A stretch of DNA of 64,000 nt, from positions 348,582 through 412,581 of the forward strand of contig JACRNC010000015.1 of NCBI GenBank assembly GCA_016219375.1. The letters run 5' to 3'. The translations under genes were made by a program, and so were the position numbers. The number at the start of each line of letters is the position of its first letter. The stretch's first letter is position 1. This stretch comes from Burkholderiales bacterium (GTDB lineage: Bacteria > Pseudomonadota > Gammaproteobacteria > Burkholderiales > Burkholderiaceae_C). This document shows positions 56,292-64,000 of the stretch, in pieces. The notes under the pieces were generated by a model. It saw only the letters and a program-made list of their open reading frames with translations, searched no databases and was not told the origin of the DNA.

Positions 56292-58232
56292 ATGTTCAGT
56301 TTCGTGCGCAACAAGACGCGAGTGGTGCAGGTCGTGATGTTCGTCCTGCTGGCCCTGATCGCGGTGTCATTTGTCCTCGGCGGGCTGGAGGGCTTCCTGC
56401 AGTTCCGCAGCAAGGACAAGGGCCTGGCCCACGTCGCCGGCCAGCCGATCACGCAGTCGGAATTCGACAACGCGGTGCGTCAGCAGGCCGACGTCGTGCG
56501 CCAGCAGATGCCTGGCATCGGCGCAGGCTTCTTCGATACGCCCGCCTTCAAGCAGCGCGTGCTCGACGACCTCGTCCGCCAGCGCGTGCTGCTGCATGCC
56601 GCGCAGGATCTGCGCCTGGTCACGCCCGACGCGCGGCTGGCTCGCCTGATCGTCTCCGACCCGCAGGTCGCTCCCTACATCAAGCCCGACGGCAAGTGGA
56701 ACACCGAGCTGCTGGCCGCCCAGGGCCGTGACCCGCTGACCATCGAGGCCTTGCTGCGCCAGCAGTATTCGCTGCGTCAGGTGCTCGCAGGCATCGCCGA
56801 CACCGGCCTCGTGCCTCAGGCTGCCAGTCGCGTGGCGCTGGACGCCGTCTTCCAGCGCCGCGAGGTGCAGATCGCCCGCATCGACGCCCAGCCCTTCGCA
56901 GCCCAGGTGCAGCCCACCGACGCGCAGCTGCGCGCCTACTACGACGCCCCGGCCCATGCCGCGCAGTTCCAGGCGCCCGAGCAGGCCAGGGTGGAGTACT
57001 TGGTGCTGGACCAGGCCTCGCTCAAGAGCGGCATCAAGCTCGCGGCCGAGGACGTCAAGGCCTACTACGAGCAGAACGCCGCCCGCTTCGCCTCGCCCGA
57101 GGAGCGCCGTGCCAGCCACATCCTCGTCAAGGTGGATTCGTCGGCCACGCCGCAGCAGCGCCAGGCCGCGCGGGCCAAGGCCGAGTCGCTGCTGGAGCAG
57201 GCGCGCAAGGCGCCGGCCTCCTTTGCCGAGCTGGCCAGGAAGAACTCCGACGACGTCGGCTCCGCACCCAACGGCGGCGACCTGGACTGGTTCGGCCGCG
57301 AGGCCATGACCAAGCGCTTCGAGGAGGCTGCCTTCGCCCTCAAGCCCGGGCAGATCAGTGACGTGGTGGAGACCGAATTCGGCTACCACATCATCCAGCT
57401 CACCGGCGTGCGCGGCGGCGAGCGCCAGCCCTTCGAGGCCGTGCAGGCGCAGATCGAGGACGAGCTGCGCACCCAGCAGGCCCAGCGCCGCTATGCCGAG
57501 GCGGCAGAGCGCTTCAGCAACCTGGTCTATGAACAGGCCGACAGCCTCAAGCCCGCGGCCGACGAGCTCAAGCTGAGCGTGCGCACGGCCGACAACGTCA
57601 GCCGCACTCCGGCGCCGGGCATGCCGCCCGAGCTGAACAACGCCAAGCTGCTGGAGCAGCTGTTCGCATCGGACGCGCTGCAGAACAAGCGCAACACCGA
57701 GGCGGTGGAGACCGCGCCCAACCAGCTCGTCGCCGCCCGCGTCGTCGAGTACCGCCCGGCGCGCAAGCTGGCCTTCGACGCGGTCAAGGCCCAGGTGCGA
57801 CAGCAGGTGGTCGCCAGCCAGGCCGCGCAGCTGGCCAAGCAGGAGGCCGAGCGCCGCCTGGCCGCCTGGAAGGCCGCACCCGCCCAGGCGCAGATGGACG
57901 CGCCGGTGCTGCTGTCCCACGGCCTGCCCAGCGACCTGCCGCGCCCCATCGTGCAGGCCGCGCTGCGCACCCCGGCCGACAAGCTGCCCGCCTGGGCCGC
58001 GGTGGACCTAGGCAACAACCAGGGCTGGGCCATCGTGCGCATCAACAAACTGCTGCCCGGCGATGTCAGCGACGACAACGCCCGCGAGGCCGGCCGCCAG
58101 TTCGCCCAGCTGTGGGCCACGGCCGAGTCGCAGGCCTATCTGAAGGCGCTGAAGACCCGCTACAAGGCCAAGACCGACGAAGCCACCGCCGCCGCGCTGG
58201 CGGCCAGCGCTCCGGCGGCCTCAGCGCCTTGA
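56292..58232 (+). CDS. ppiD: PpiD-like periplasmic peptidyl-prolyl isomerase/chaperone
   Basis: 646 residues. Inner-membrane anchor at ~13-33 ('[21 protein letters not shown]'), SurA-like N-terminal chaperone region (~45-260), and a parvulin (PpiC) domain from '[13 protein letters not shown]' to '[15 protein letters not shown]' (~268-375). The C-terminal chaperone part ends with an Ala/Pro tail. It assists outer-membrane and secreted protein folding at the Sec exit. Long GC-rich gap-free frame; ATG 56292 starts [12 protein letters not shown]. Confidence 0.93.
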   Translation: MFSFVRNKTRVVQVVMFVLLALIAVSFVLGGLEGFLQFRSKDKGLAHVAGQPITQSEFDNAVRQQADVVRQQMPGIGAGFFDTPAFKQRVLDDLVRQRVLLHAAQDLRLVTPDARLARLIVSDPQVAPYIKPDGKWNTELLAAQGRDPLTIEALLRQQYSLRQVLAGIADTGLVPQAASRVALDAVFQRREVQIARIDAQPFAAQVQPTDAQLRAYYDAPAHAAQFQAPEQARVEYLVLDQASLKSGIKLAAEDVKAYYEQNAARFASPEERRASHILVKVDSSATPQQRQAARAKAESLLEQARKAPASFAELARKNSDDVGSAPNGGDLDWFGREAMTKRFEEAAFALKPGQISDVVETEFGYHIIQLTGVRGGERQPFEAVQAQIEDELRTQQAQRRYAEAAERFSNLVYEQADSLKPAADELKLSVRTADNVSRTPAPGMPPELNNAKLLEQLFASDALQNKRNTEAVETAPNQLVAARVVEYRPARKLAFDAVKAQVRQQVVASQAAQLAKQEAERRLAAWKAAPAQAQMDAPVLLSHGLPSDLPRPIVQAALRTPADKLPAWAAVDLGNNQGWAIVRINKLLPGDVSDDNAREAGRQFAQLWATAESQAYLKALKTRYKAKTDEATAAALAASAPAASAP

Positions 58233-58291
58233 ATGACCACAGCACAAGGGCAGGTGTGACGACGAGACAGACGGACTCCGCGTCTCACACC

Positions 58292-58325
58292 TTGCCGAAG
58301 CAGGCCGGGTTCGGTCTATAATCGC
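58292..58325 (+). promoter_or_regulatory. tRNA-His promoter
   Basis: TTGCCG (58292-58297), a 19-bp spacer and TATAAT (58317-58322) inside CTATAATCGC. The tRNA starts 14 nt after the -10. The GC-rich discriminator fits stringent control of stable RNA genes. Confidence 0.6.
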
Positions 58326-58335
58326 GGGCTTCTGA

Positions 58336-58412
58336 GGTGGCTGTAGCTCAGTTGGTAGAGTCCCAGATTGTGATTCTGGTCGTCGTGGGTTCGAGTCCCA
58401 TCAGCCACCCCA
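58336..58412 (+). tRNA. tRNA-His (anticodon GUG)
   Basis: Acceptor GTGGCTG (58337-58343) pairs with CAGCCAC (58402-58408). The extra G-1 at 58336 is opposite discriminator C at 58409, the mark of tRNA-His. Anticodon loop TTGTGAT gives GUG; CCA encoded at 58410-58412. Its 3' half is the presumed integration site of the following element. Confidence 0.96.
58388..58412 (+). other. Presumed attachment site (attL) at the tRNA-His 3' end
   Basis: The T-loop and acceptor end of tRNA-His, followed 172 bp later by a tyrosine integrase reading away from the tRNA. P4-type integrases use exactly this part of tRNA genes. The matching repeat (attR) is not in the window, so the exact core cannot be fixed. 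Confidence 0.6.
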
Positions 58413-58525
58413 TCCCAGCGTTTCATCAGGTCCCATGCCGGACCGAACTTCCCGCTAAATCAACGACTTAGACAGTCGCTTGAGTCAGGAAGGCTCCTGT
58501 CGTCCCACGGCAGCGCAGCGAAGTT

Positions 58526-58584
58526 GGGGGAACATCTGGGGGAACAAATGGCGTGTTCGCAGCCATTTGACGTTTTGTTCCCCC
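58526..58584 (+). repeat. Direct and inverted repeats abutting the integrase start
   Basis: GGGGGAACA is repeated at 58526-58534 and 58538-58546. The second copy's GGGGGAACAA (58538-58547) has its exact complement TTGTTCCCCC at 58575-58584, ending at the ATG. Nested inside, CAAATGGC (58545-58552) pairs with GCCATTTG (58562-58569). Together they can form one long hairpin directly before the integrase start codon. Confidence 0.85.
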
Positions 58585-59871
58585 ATGCTCACCGACAAGC
58601 AGTGCAAGAACGCGAGTTGCGACGCGGGTAGGCCCCGCGTGCGCCTGGCCGATTCCGGCGGTCTGTACCTGGAGGTCTCGCCCTCTGGGTCCAAGCGCTG
58701 GTTCTGGAAGTACCGCTTCGACGGGAAGGAGAAGCGCCTTGCCCTCGGGGCCTATCCAGATCTGGGTCTGAAGGAGGCCAGGGTCGCACGTGATGATGCG
58801 CGCAAGCAACATCAGTCCGGCGCAGATCCGGTGCTCACGCGGCAGGTGGAGCGCCTCAGTTCCCGGTTCGACGCCAACGCCAGCTTCGAGGTGACCGCGC
58901 GTGAGTTCCACGCGACCAAGAAGGTCGGCTGGAGCGATCACTACGCCAAGCGCTGGATGGAGCGCCTCGAGAAGGACATCTTCCCCTGGCTGGGCAAGCT
59001 TCCGCTCTCCCAGATCGGCGCACCGATGCTGCTGCAGACGCTGCGGCGCGTCGAGGCACGTGGCACGCGCGAACTGCCACACTCTCTGCTGGAAGCCTGC
59101 GGGCAGGTGTTTCGATATGGCGTTGCCACCGGACGTTGTGAGCGCAGCCCCGCTTCGGATCTGCGCGGCGCACTGAAGCCGGTGCTGACCAGACACGTCT
59201 CGGCGATCGTCGAACCGGATCAGGTCGGCGACTTGATGCGCGCGATCGACAGCTACCACGGTCACCCCGTTACCCGGGCGGCACTGCTTCTGTCGGCGCT
59301 GCTCTTCCAGCGGCCAGGGAACATCCGGCAGATGGAGTGGGCCGAGCTGGATCTCGAGGCAAGGATGTGGGCGATACCCTCCGCCAAGATGAAGCGGACA
59401 AAGCGGGAGAAGATCAACGGAAGGCCGCATCTGGTTCCGCTCGCCACCCAGGCTGTAGACGCTCTGAAGGACCTGATGCCGCTGACCGGCCGAGGGCGAT
59501 ACGTGTTTCCGTCCCTGATCAGTGCCAAGCGGCCGATGAGCGAGAACACGGTCCGCGTTGCCCTGCGCCGGCTGGGCTTCGACAACGAGACGATGACTCC
59601 CCATGGATTCCGGGCGATGGCCCGTACCGTGATGGTGGAGCGGCTCAACGTGGCGCCGGACGTGATCGAGGCGCAGCTGGCACATGGGAAGTCCGGCCCG
59701 CTGGGCGCTGCCTACGACAGGGCGGAGTTCATCGAACAGCGGCGCGAGATGATGAAGGCTTGGGCGGACTATTTGGACGAACTCAAGACCAAGCCGCTGG
59801 GCAGACCTCGCGAGAAGGATCGGACTGCAGACGGGACGCATCGAACAGAAGGTTGCGCGCCACCTGCATGA
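58585..59871 (+). CDS. int: P4-type tyrosine site-specific integrase (DUF4102 N-terminus)
   Basis: 428 residues. DUF4102-type arm-binding domain at residues 1-90 ('LADSGGLYLEVSPSGSKRWF'), SAM-like core-binding domain, then the catalytic domain: Arg in 'FQRPGNIRQMEWAELD', 'HGFRAMART' (H-x-x-R), His in 'QLAHGKSG' and the nucleophile Tyr in 'AAYDRAEFIEQRREMM'. It integrates and excises the element at tRNA-His. ATG 58585 begins the conserved 'LTDKQCKNA'; it has no Shine-Dalgarno and is preceded by the repeat hairpin, so translation may be controlled. Confidence 0.92.
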   Translation: MLTDKQCKNASCDAGRPRVRLADSGGLYLEVSPSGSKRWFWKYRFDGKEKRLALGAYPDLGLKEARVARDDARKQHQSGADPVLTRQVERLSSRFDANASFEVTAREFHATKKVGWSDHYAKRWMERLEKDIFPWLGKLPLSQIGAPMLLQTLRRVEARGTRELPHSLLEACGQVFRYGVATGRCERSPASDLRGALKPVLTRHVSAIVEPDQVGDLMRAIDSYHGHPVTRAALLLSALLFQRPGNIRQMEWAELDLEARMWAIPSAKMKRTKREKINGRPHLVPLATQAVDALKDLMPLTGRGRYVFPSLISAKRPMSENTVRVALRRLGFDNETMTPHGFRAMARTVMVERLNVAPDVIEAQLAHGKSGPLGAAYDRAEFIEQRREMMKAWADYLDELKTKPLGRPREKDRTADGTHRTEGCAPPA

Positions 59872-59983
59872 AGGCGCCTGCGTCGGCTGCGTAGCGGCCT
59901 CGGTCCCGGAACAGCCTGTAGCCGCTTTTTGCGATCACGTAATTCACACTGTGCGTCCTGCAATTGACGTTTGTGAGGAGACC

Positions 59984-60307
59984 ATGAGACGCCTCCTTCT
60001 CTTGTTGGTCGTTGCTGCATTTGCAGCAGTCGGCTGGACGTCTGGGGCTGACAGCGGAGTGGGAACGCAGGTCGTGCTGGCAGGCATTGCTGCGCTGTTT
60101 GGGATCGCAATAGGTGGTGCGCTGTTCCGGCGCAAGGCGCGAGCGACCCGAAACGATGTCGATACTGGTCACGATATTCCTGGAATGGGAACGTCTACGG
60201 CCGACATCGCAGCCAACTACTGGCGGGACAGGGGCCACCCGCCGCTCATGAAGCCACCATCGCCGCCGCCGGATCAGCACATCCACGATCCGGACCGGCT
60301 GGCCTGA
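59984..60307 (+). CDS. Small membrane protein of the integrative element
   Basis: 107 residues: two hydrophobic segments ('RLLLLLVVAAFAAVGW' and 'VVLAGIAALFGIAIGGALF') and a polar C-terminal 50. GAGGAG lies 3 nt before ATG 59984. Base composition is lower in GC than the chromosome before it. Its stop abuts the traG stop on the other strand. No family recognised. Confidence 0.55.
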   Translation: MRRLLLLLVVAAFAAVGWTSGADSGVGTQVVLAGIAALFGIAIGGALFRRKARATRNDVDTGHDIPGMGTSTADIAANYWRDRGHPPLMKPPSPPPDQHIHDPDRLA

Positions 60308-62981
60308 CTACCTTCGCTTCAGCAGGTCCTTCACTGCGTCGGCAGCGCCCTCGGCGGACTCCTTGGCATCCGCAGCTACTTGCTTGGCGGCGCGCTTGAG
60401 CAGTGATTGCCCTGCAACCAAGGTTCCATCCTCGCTTCGCCCGGCGTCAGCAGCCGAGTTCAACGCGCCGCTCTGTTGCTGAACACCTTCGCGGATCGCC
60501 TGGCCGCGCCGTGAAACTGCGTCACGGAGTGTGCCGGGCGCAATCGGTGGAGGTACAGCTCCAGATGGCAGACCGGGCTGGCGAGCGACTGCAGCATCGC
60601 CAGTGCGTTTCACGCTCTCGACATCTGGGCCCTCGGCCAGCTGATTGACCTGACGCGCATGTTGCGTCCTGAGGGACTCAAATGACAGCGGCACGGCAGT
60701 ACCGTCAGAGAGGGTCCGGTTCGGTCCGAGTGACTGCCTAGCAAGCTCGGCCTCCATCAGGGCACGGGCGGCGGCACTCGTGCCACCGTACTGCTCGGCG
60801 TACCGTGTGAACATGGCGAGGTTGTGCGGGTCCTGGGCAATGTCGAGCGCGATCACCTCACCCCGTTCATAGGCTGCGCTCACGCGCTCCGCATAGGCGC
60901 TCCGATCTGAGAGACCGGCCTCGGCGCGCGAACTCCGGGTAGAGCTCGAGTTCAAGCGTGAAGACAGTTCACGTGCCTCGCGGGCGTCAGATGCGACAAC
61001 CGACGCGAAGCTTGAGTCGCGGGACACTCGGTCGCCGAACTGCTTGAACTCGGCCAACTGCTCCGAGGTCAAGGCGCCCAGTACCCTCTGCTGGTCTGCC
61101 GAAAGCCCCGCCAGGTATCCCTTCTCTGCGTTGGCAGTTGCTCGAGCGCCGGCAACTGGTGTGGAGACACCGAGATGACCAGAGGCGCCGAAAGCGATTC
61201 GTGCGACTTGCGACTGGCTCATCCCCGTGCTGTCGGCGACGCTCCTCGTGATCTGGTCCAACCGGTTCAGCGTCTGCCCCAACTGCTCGAAGCTGCTGGA
61301 TGTCGACCCCGTGCTGCTCCGCGATGACTTCAGCTTTGCCAAGCCCTTGGTGAATGCCTCGGACAGCACCGCCGAACGCTCGGTGCTGGCAGCGACCGCC
61401 TCGCTGCGGGCTGCGTCGACCTGGCGGCTCGCGTCCTGCACGTCCTGCTCGCTCACACGCATCGAGACGACCCGGGACGCGTAGCCCTGGTTGCGCAGCA
61501 GGCTCACGGCGGTCCGGCCGGTCAGCATGTTCGACGAGAAGGTGTTGCCGCTGATGTCGTTCTGCCAGTTGCTCATGAACGCGGACGTCCGGTTCGGCGC
61601 AAGCCGGATCTGGTCCATCGAGACATTGCCCATGCTCAGGTTGCCCGCGGCGGCACCTGCCGTGGCGCCGGCCACCATCGACTGCAGGCCTGAGAGGCCG
61701 CCCACCACGGGATGCTGATGGCGAGGTAGCCGACAACGGCCTCGCCGGAGATCGCCCGGGAGTAGATCGTCGATGCCGTCTGCAGCGACAGAGCCTTGGC
61801 GCCGCTGCCAAGGTCGGCTGCTGCCGCGAGGTCGTAGGCGGCATAGATGGATGCCATGTAGTTGAGCACGGCGTACAGCGGTGGCCAAAGCTGGATCCAG
61901 ATCAGCACCGCGGCATAGCCCTTGAAGGCCAGCATGGTCTCGCGCCCGCTGGTCAGCAGCATCAGCAGGACGAGGAGGGGGAACAGCGCGTAGGTGATGG
62001 CCTCGATCACGTTGCGGAACACCGGCAGCGCCTGCTCGGCGACCTTGCCGGCGTTCAGCCAGGCCGCGTTCTGCTGCGCCACGGACTGCGCCCGCCCGAC
62101 AGCCAGCACCATGGCCGCCGGGTCGTTCACCTTCTGACCGATGATGTTGCTGGTGTCGTTGATCGCATTGAGCACTGCGTTCTGGCGGATCAGGTCGGCC
62201 GCTGTCGCTGCCGCGGTCGCGATGCTGTTCTTCAGGTAGGCCTGCTGGATCTGCCCGGCGATGGCAGAGTTGGCGGCTGCCGCCGGCAGCGTCGGATTCA
62301 GCTGGAAGGCGAGCTTGCCCTGGATGCGGGTCAGCTGAGCCGGGATCCGGCCGTTCAGGTTCGTGTAGGCGTTCGGGCAGGTGTCGACGGTGATCGAGCC
62401 GCCAGCGCTGGTCAGGGTCGTGAAGCGGGCCGGGTTGGGAGATGCCATCAGCGCCCACACGTCGTCCGAACTCGAGAACGTGCCCGGATCGACCGTGCCG
62501 TCGATCAGGTCGTACATCGTGCAGTTGTGGATGAAGTTGACCAGGTCCGTGCGGAAGTTCGGATCCTGGAAGGCGACGCCTCCAGTCTCCCGGATGAGGC
62601 GGTTGCCGAACATCAGGCCGTTCTTCTCGTAGCTCAGTTCGCTCGGCAGGGCGCCGACACCCGGGATGACCTGGAATGCCGTCTCGAACAGGCCCGTGAG
62701 CGTGTGCCCGACCGTGCTGGTGACGCTGCCGAGGAAGGCCACGCCGAAGGGGACGTTGGCCACCACCTTGACGGCGGATCCGCCGGTCTTGTCGACGACG
62801 CCCACGGTCACCCGCGGCACGATGAGGACGGAGAACACCAGCAGCACCGTGGCCAGCCACTTCCAGCCCTGCAGCTTCTCGGGCGCGAAGGCGTAGGCCA
62901 CCAGCGCCGCGATGAACCCGCAGAAGGCCACGGCGGCGACAACAGGCTGTCGGCGTTCTGGTAGGCGTAGATCTCCCACAT
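60308..62981 (-). pseudogene. traG: Broken traG: conjugal transfer mating-pair stabilisation protein
   Basis: TraG_N-like sequence spread over three frames. Frame A starts at ATG 62981 (GGAG upstream) and gives 'MWEIYAYQNADSL', then fails near 62943. Frame B continues from 'VVAAVAFCGFIAALVAYAFA' to 'GEAVVGYLAISIP' near 61708; it holds the membrane segments and 'FIHNCTMYDLIDGTVDPGTF'. Frame C runs from 'VVGGLSGLQSMVAGAT' to the stop at 60308, with the coiled-coil/Ser-rich tail. Both junctions shift the frame by the same amount (a loss equal to 1 modulo 3) and seem to lack a short segment, judged from my memory of the family. It would not make a full protein. Confidence 0.75.
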
Positions 62982-63227
62982 GCGTCGCTCCAGGGGGAGC
63001 GTGGATCCTGAAGCGATGTGACGATGGCGTCGGCCAGGAACGACCTCAAAAGCACGGGGATATCGGCACTAAGGTGAACGACGGACTCCCGCCGGGGCTG
63101 GCCCACCCCAACCGGCTGCACCCGGTGGAGGGCCATCTTCTTGCACCCACAAGCCCGACCGAAGGGCGATGGCGAGTGCAGGGCGATGCTGGGACGGTAG
63201 AGGTCCCCATCGAGTCCTCTGCATGCC
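62982..63227. other. Gap between traG and the IS91 transposase
   Basis: 246 bp without a gene I can support. Must contain the left end of the IS91-type element and whatever remains of the region upstream of traG. GAAC, a possible IS91 target, occurs at 63038-63041, but I cannot fix the boundary by eye. Confidence 0.4.
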
Positions 63228-64000
63228 GTGCACGCCGCCCGCCAGCCCGGTTCCTTACCCGGCTTGGCCAGCCGGCTCCACTACGAACGCCACCGACCGG
63301 AGCAGACCACGCTGTACCGCCTGGTCCAGCAGCATGCGGCCAGCTTCATCGCCCACACCGAGGCCAGCACGGACGCCGAGTTGCCGCGGTTCATCAAGGA
63401 CGAGTTCGACGCCTTCCTCGAGTGCGGCATCCTGGCGCATGGATTCCTGCGGCTACGCTGCGGCGAGTGCGGCCACGACAAGCTGCTGGCCTTCAGCTGC
63501 AAGCGCCGGGGATTCTGCCCCTCTTGCGGCGCCCGGCGCATGTCGCAGACCGCTGCGCACCTGGTCGACCACGTCATCCCGCACGTGCCGGTGCGGCAAT
63601 GGGTGCTGTCGCTGCCGATCCCGCTGCGCGTGCTGCTGGCCGCGCAGCCGGAACTGGTCACGCCGGTGCTGCAGGTGGTGCAGCGCGTGGTCACGCGACA
63701 TCTGCTGCGGCAGGCGGGGCTCAAGGCTGACGAAGGTCACGGCGGCGCCGTCACGCTGATCCAGCGCTTTGGCTCGGCCGCCAACCTCAACATCCACCTG
63801 CACTGTCTGGTACTGGACGGGGTGTACTGCTGCGACGCCGATGGTTCGCCGGCCTTCATTGAGGCGGATGCGCCCACCGACGACGAATTGCACGCGCTGC
63901 TGCAGACCGTCATCGCCCGGCTGATGAAGATGCTCACGCGCCGGGGCGTGCTGGTCGAAGACATGGGCCAGACCTACCTGGCCGAGCCGGATGCCGACGG
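63228..64000 (+). CDS. IS91-family transposase, truncated by the window end
   Basis: The frame opens after TAG 63198-63200 and runs off the window, so about 257 residues are visible from GTG 63228. N-terminal zinc-ribbon 'CGECGHDKLLAFSCKRRGFC' continuing 'PSCGARRMSQTAAHL', then 'VPVRQWVLSLPIPLRVLLA' and 'NLNIHLHCLVLDGVY', with the HLH metal motif of the rolling-circle (HUH/Y2) nuclease. The catalytic tyrosines lie beyond the window. IS91 elements move by rolling-circle replication and can carry neighbouring genes. Confidence 0.88.
   Translation, partial: MHAARQPGSLPGLASRLHYERHRPEQTTLYRLVQQHAASFIAHTEASTDAELPRFIKDEFDAFLECGILAHGFLRLRCGECGHDKLLAFSCKRRGFCPSCGARRMSQTAAHLVDHVIPHVPVRQWVLSLPIPLRVLLAAQPELVTPVLQVVQRVVTRHLLRQAGLKADEGHGGAVTLIQRFGSAANLNIHLHCLVLDGVYCCDADGSPAFIEADAPTDDELHALLQTVIARLMKMLTRRGVLVEDMGQTYLAEPDAD

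Larger units (their letters stand above)
58388..64000. mobile_element. Left end of an integrative element inserted at tRNA-His (partial)
   Basis: Consists of the integrase, a small membrane protein gene, a broken traG and an IS91 transposase. TraG-type genes belong to conjugative type IV secretion modules, so the element is probably an integrative and conjugative element or its remnant. It continues beyond the window. Confidence 0.65.

Noticed and set aside
62945..62979. A GTG start for traG at 62979 giving MGDLRLPERRQP
   Set aside because: Those codons are the shifted reading of MWEIYAYQNADSL, which starts two bases earlier with a proper ribosome-binding site.
63169..63759. A 196-codon plus-strand frame over the IS91 region
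   Set aside because: It is rich in Ser/Arg/Cys shadow codons; the frame starting at 63228 gives a clear IS91 transposase.

Overview
The window is GC-rich (roughly 70 %) chromosomal DNA from a betaproteobacterium, most likely order Burkholderiales of the Comamonadaceae/Sphaerotilaceae type. The grounds are gene-order blocks usual for that group: trxA-rho-rpmE2, map-glnD, hupB-tRNA-Val-ppiD, uvrC-pgsA, pstSCAB-phoU-phoBR and a two-gene AddAB-type pair. EarP, EgtBD and a PEP-CTERM protein fit as well. Nothing in the sequence fixes genus or species.

Layout. 1-5947 holds the phosphate regulon: the pstS tail, pstC, pstA, pstB, phoU, phoB and phoR, all on the plus strand. 6098-10284 (minus) holds an ArnT-like membrane glycosyltransferase, then rpmE2, rho and trxA. 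10436-16817 (plus) is an AddB/AddA-like helicase-nuclease pair, followed by a ribbon-helix-helix/PIN toxin-antitoxin pair. 17603-21711 (minus) has an ABC exporter, a small membrane protein, an AI-2E-type transporter and a putative small lipoprotein; a polysaccharide deacetylase follows on the plus strand.

22824-31130 (minus) is a tightly packed run: hemerythrin, a GH1-like hydrolase fused in frame to a glycosyltransferase, an amidohydrolase, a GT4 glycosyltransferase, and a cyanide-insensitive-type bd oxidase (cioA, cioB). Gaps are 4-34 bp or overlaps, so an operon is likely. Its mix of oxygen chemistry and glycan chemistry is the most unusual gene set here. Next come a solitary rpoN paralogue, a 762-residue Gly/Gln/Ser-rich disordered protein with a Trp-Arg repeat motif, a PP2C phosphatase, a YdcH-type protein, glnD, map, purL, a double-hotdog protein, a DUF883 protein, a pyridoxamine-oxidase-fold protein, egtD, egtB, a PEP-CTERM protein, earP, uvrC, a TonB-like lipoprotein, pgsA, hupB, tRNA-Val and ppiD.

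From 58336 the character changes. tRNA-His is followed at once by a P4-type tyrosine integrase, a small membrane protein, a broken traG (mating-pair stabilisation) gene and an IS91-family transposase that runs off the window end. This is best read as the left end of an integrative element inserted at the 3' end of tRNA-His whose conjugation module is decaying. A shared 10-mer, CTATAATCGC, occurs just upstream of rpmE2, rho, ydcH and tRNA-His and looks like a lineage -10/discriminator signature. No CRISPR array or rRNA gene was seen.
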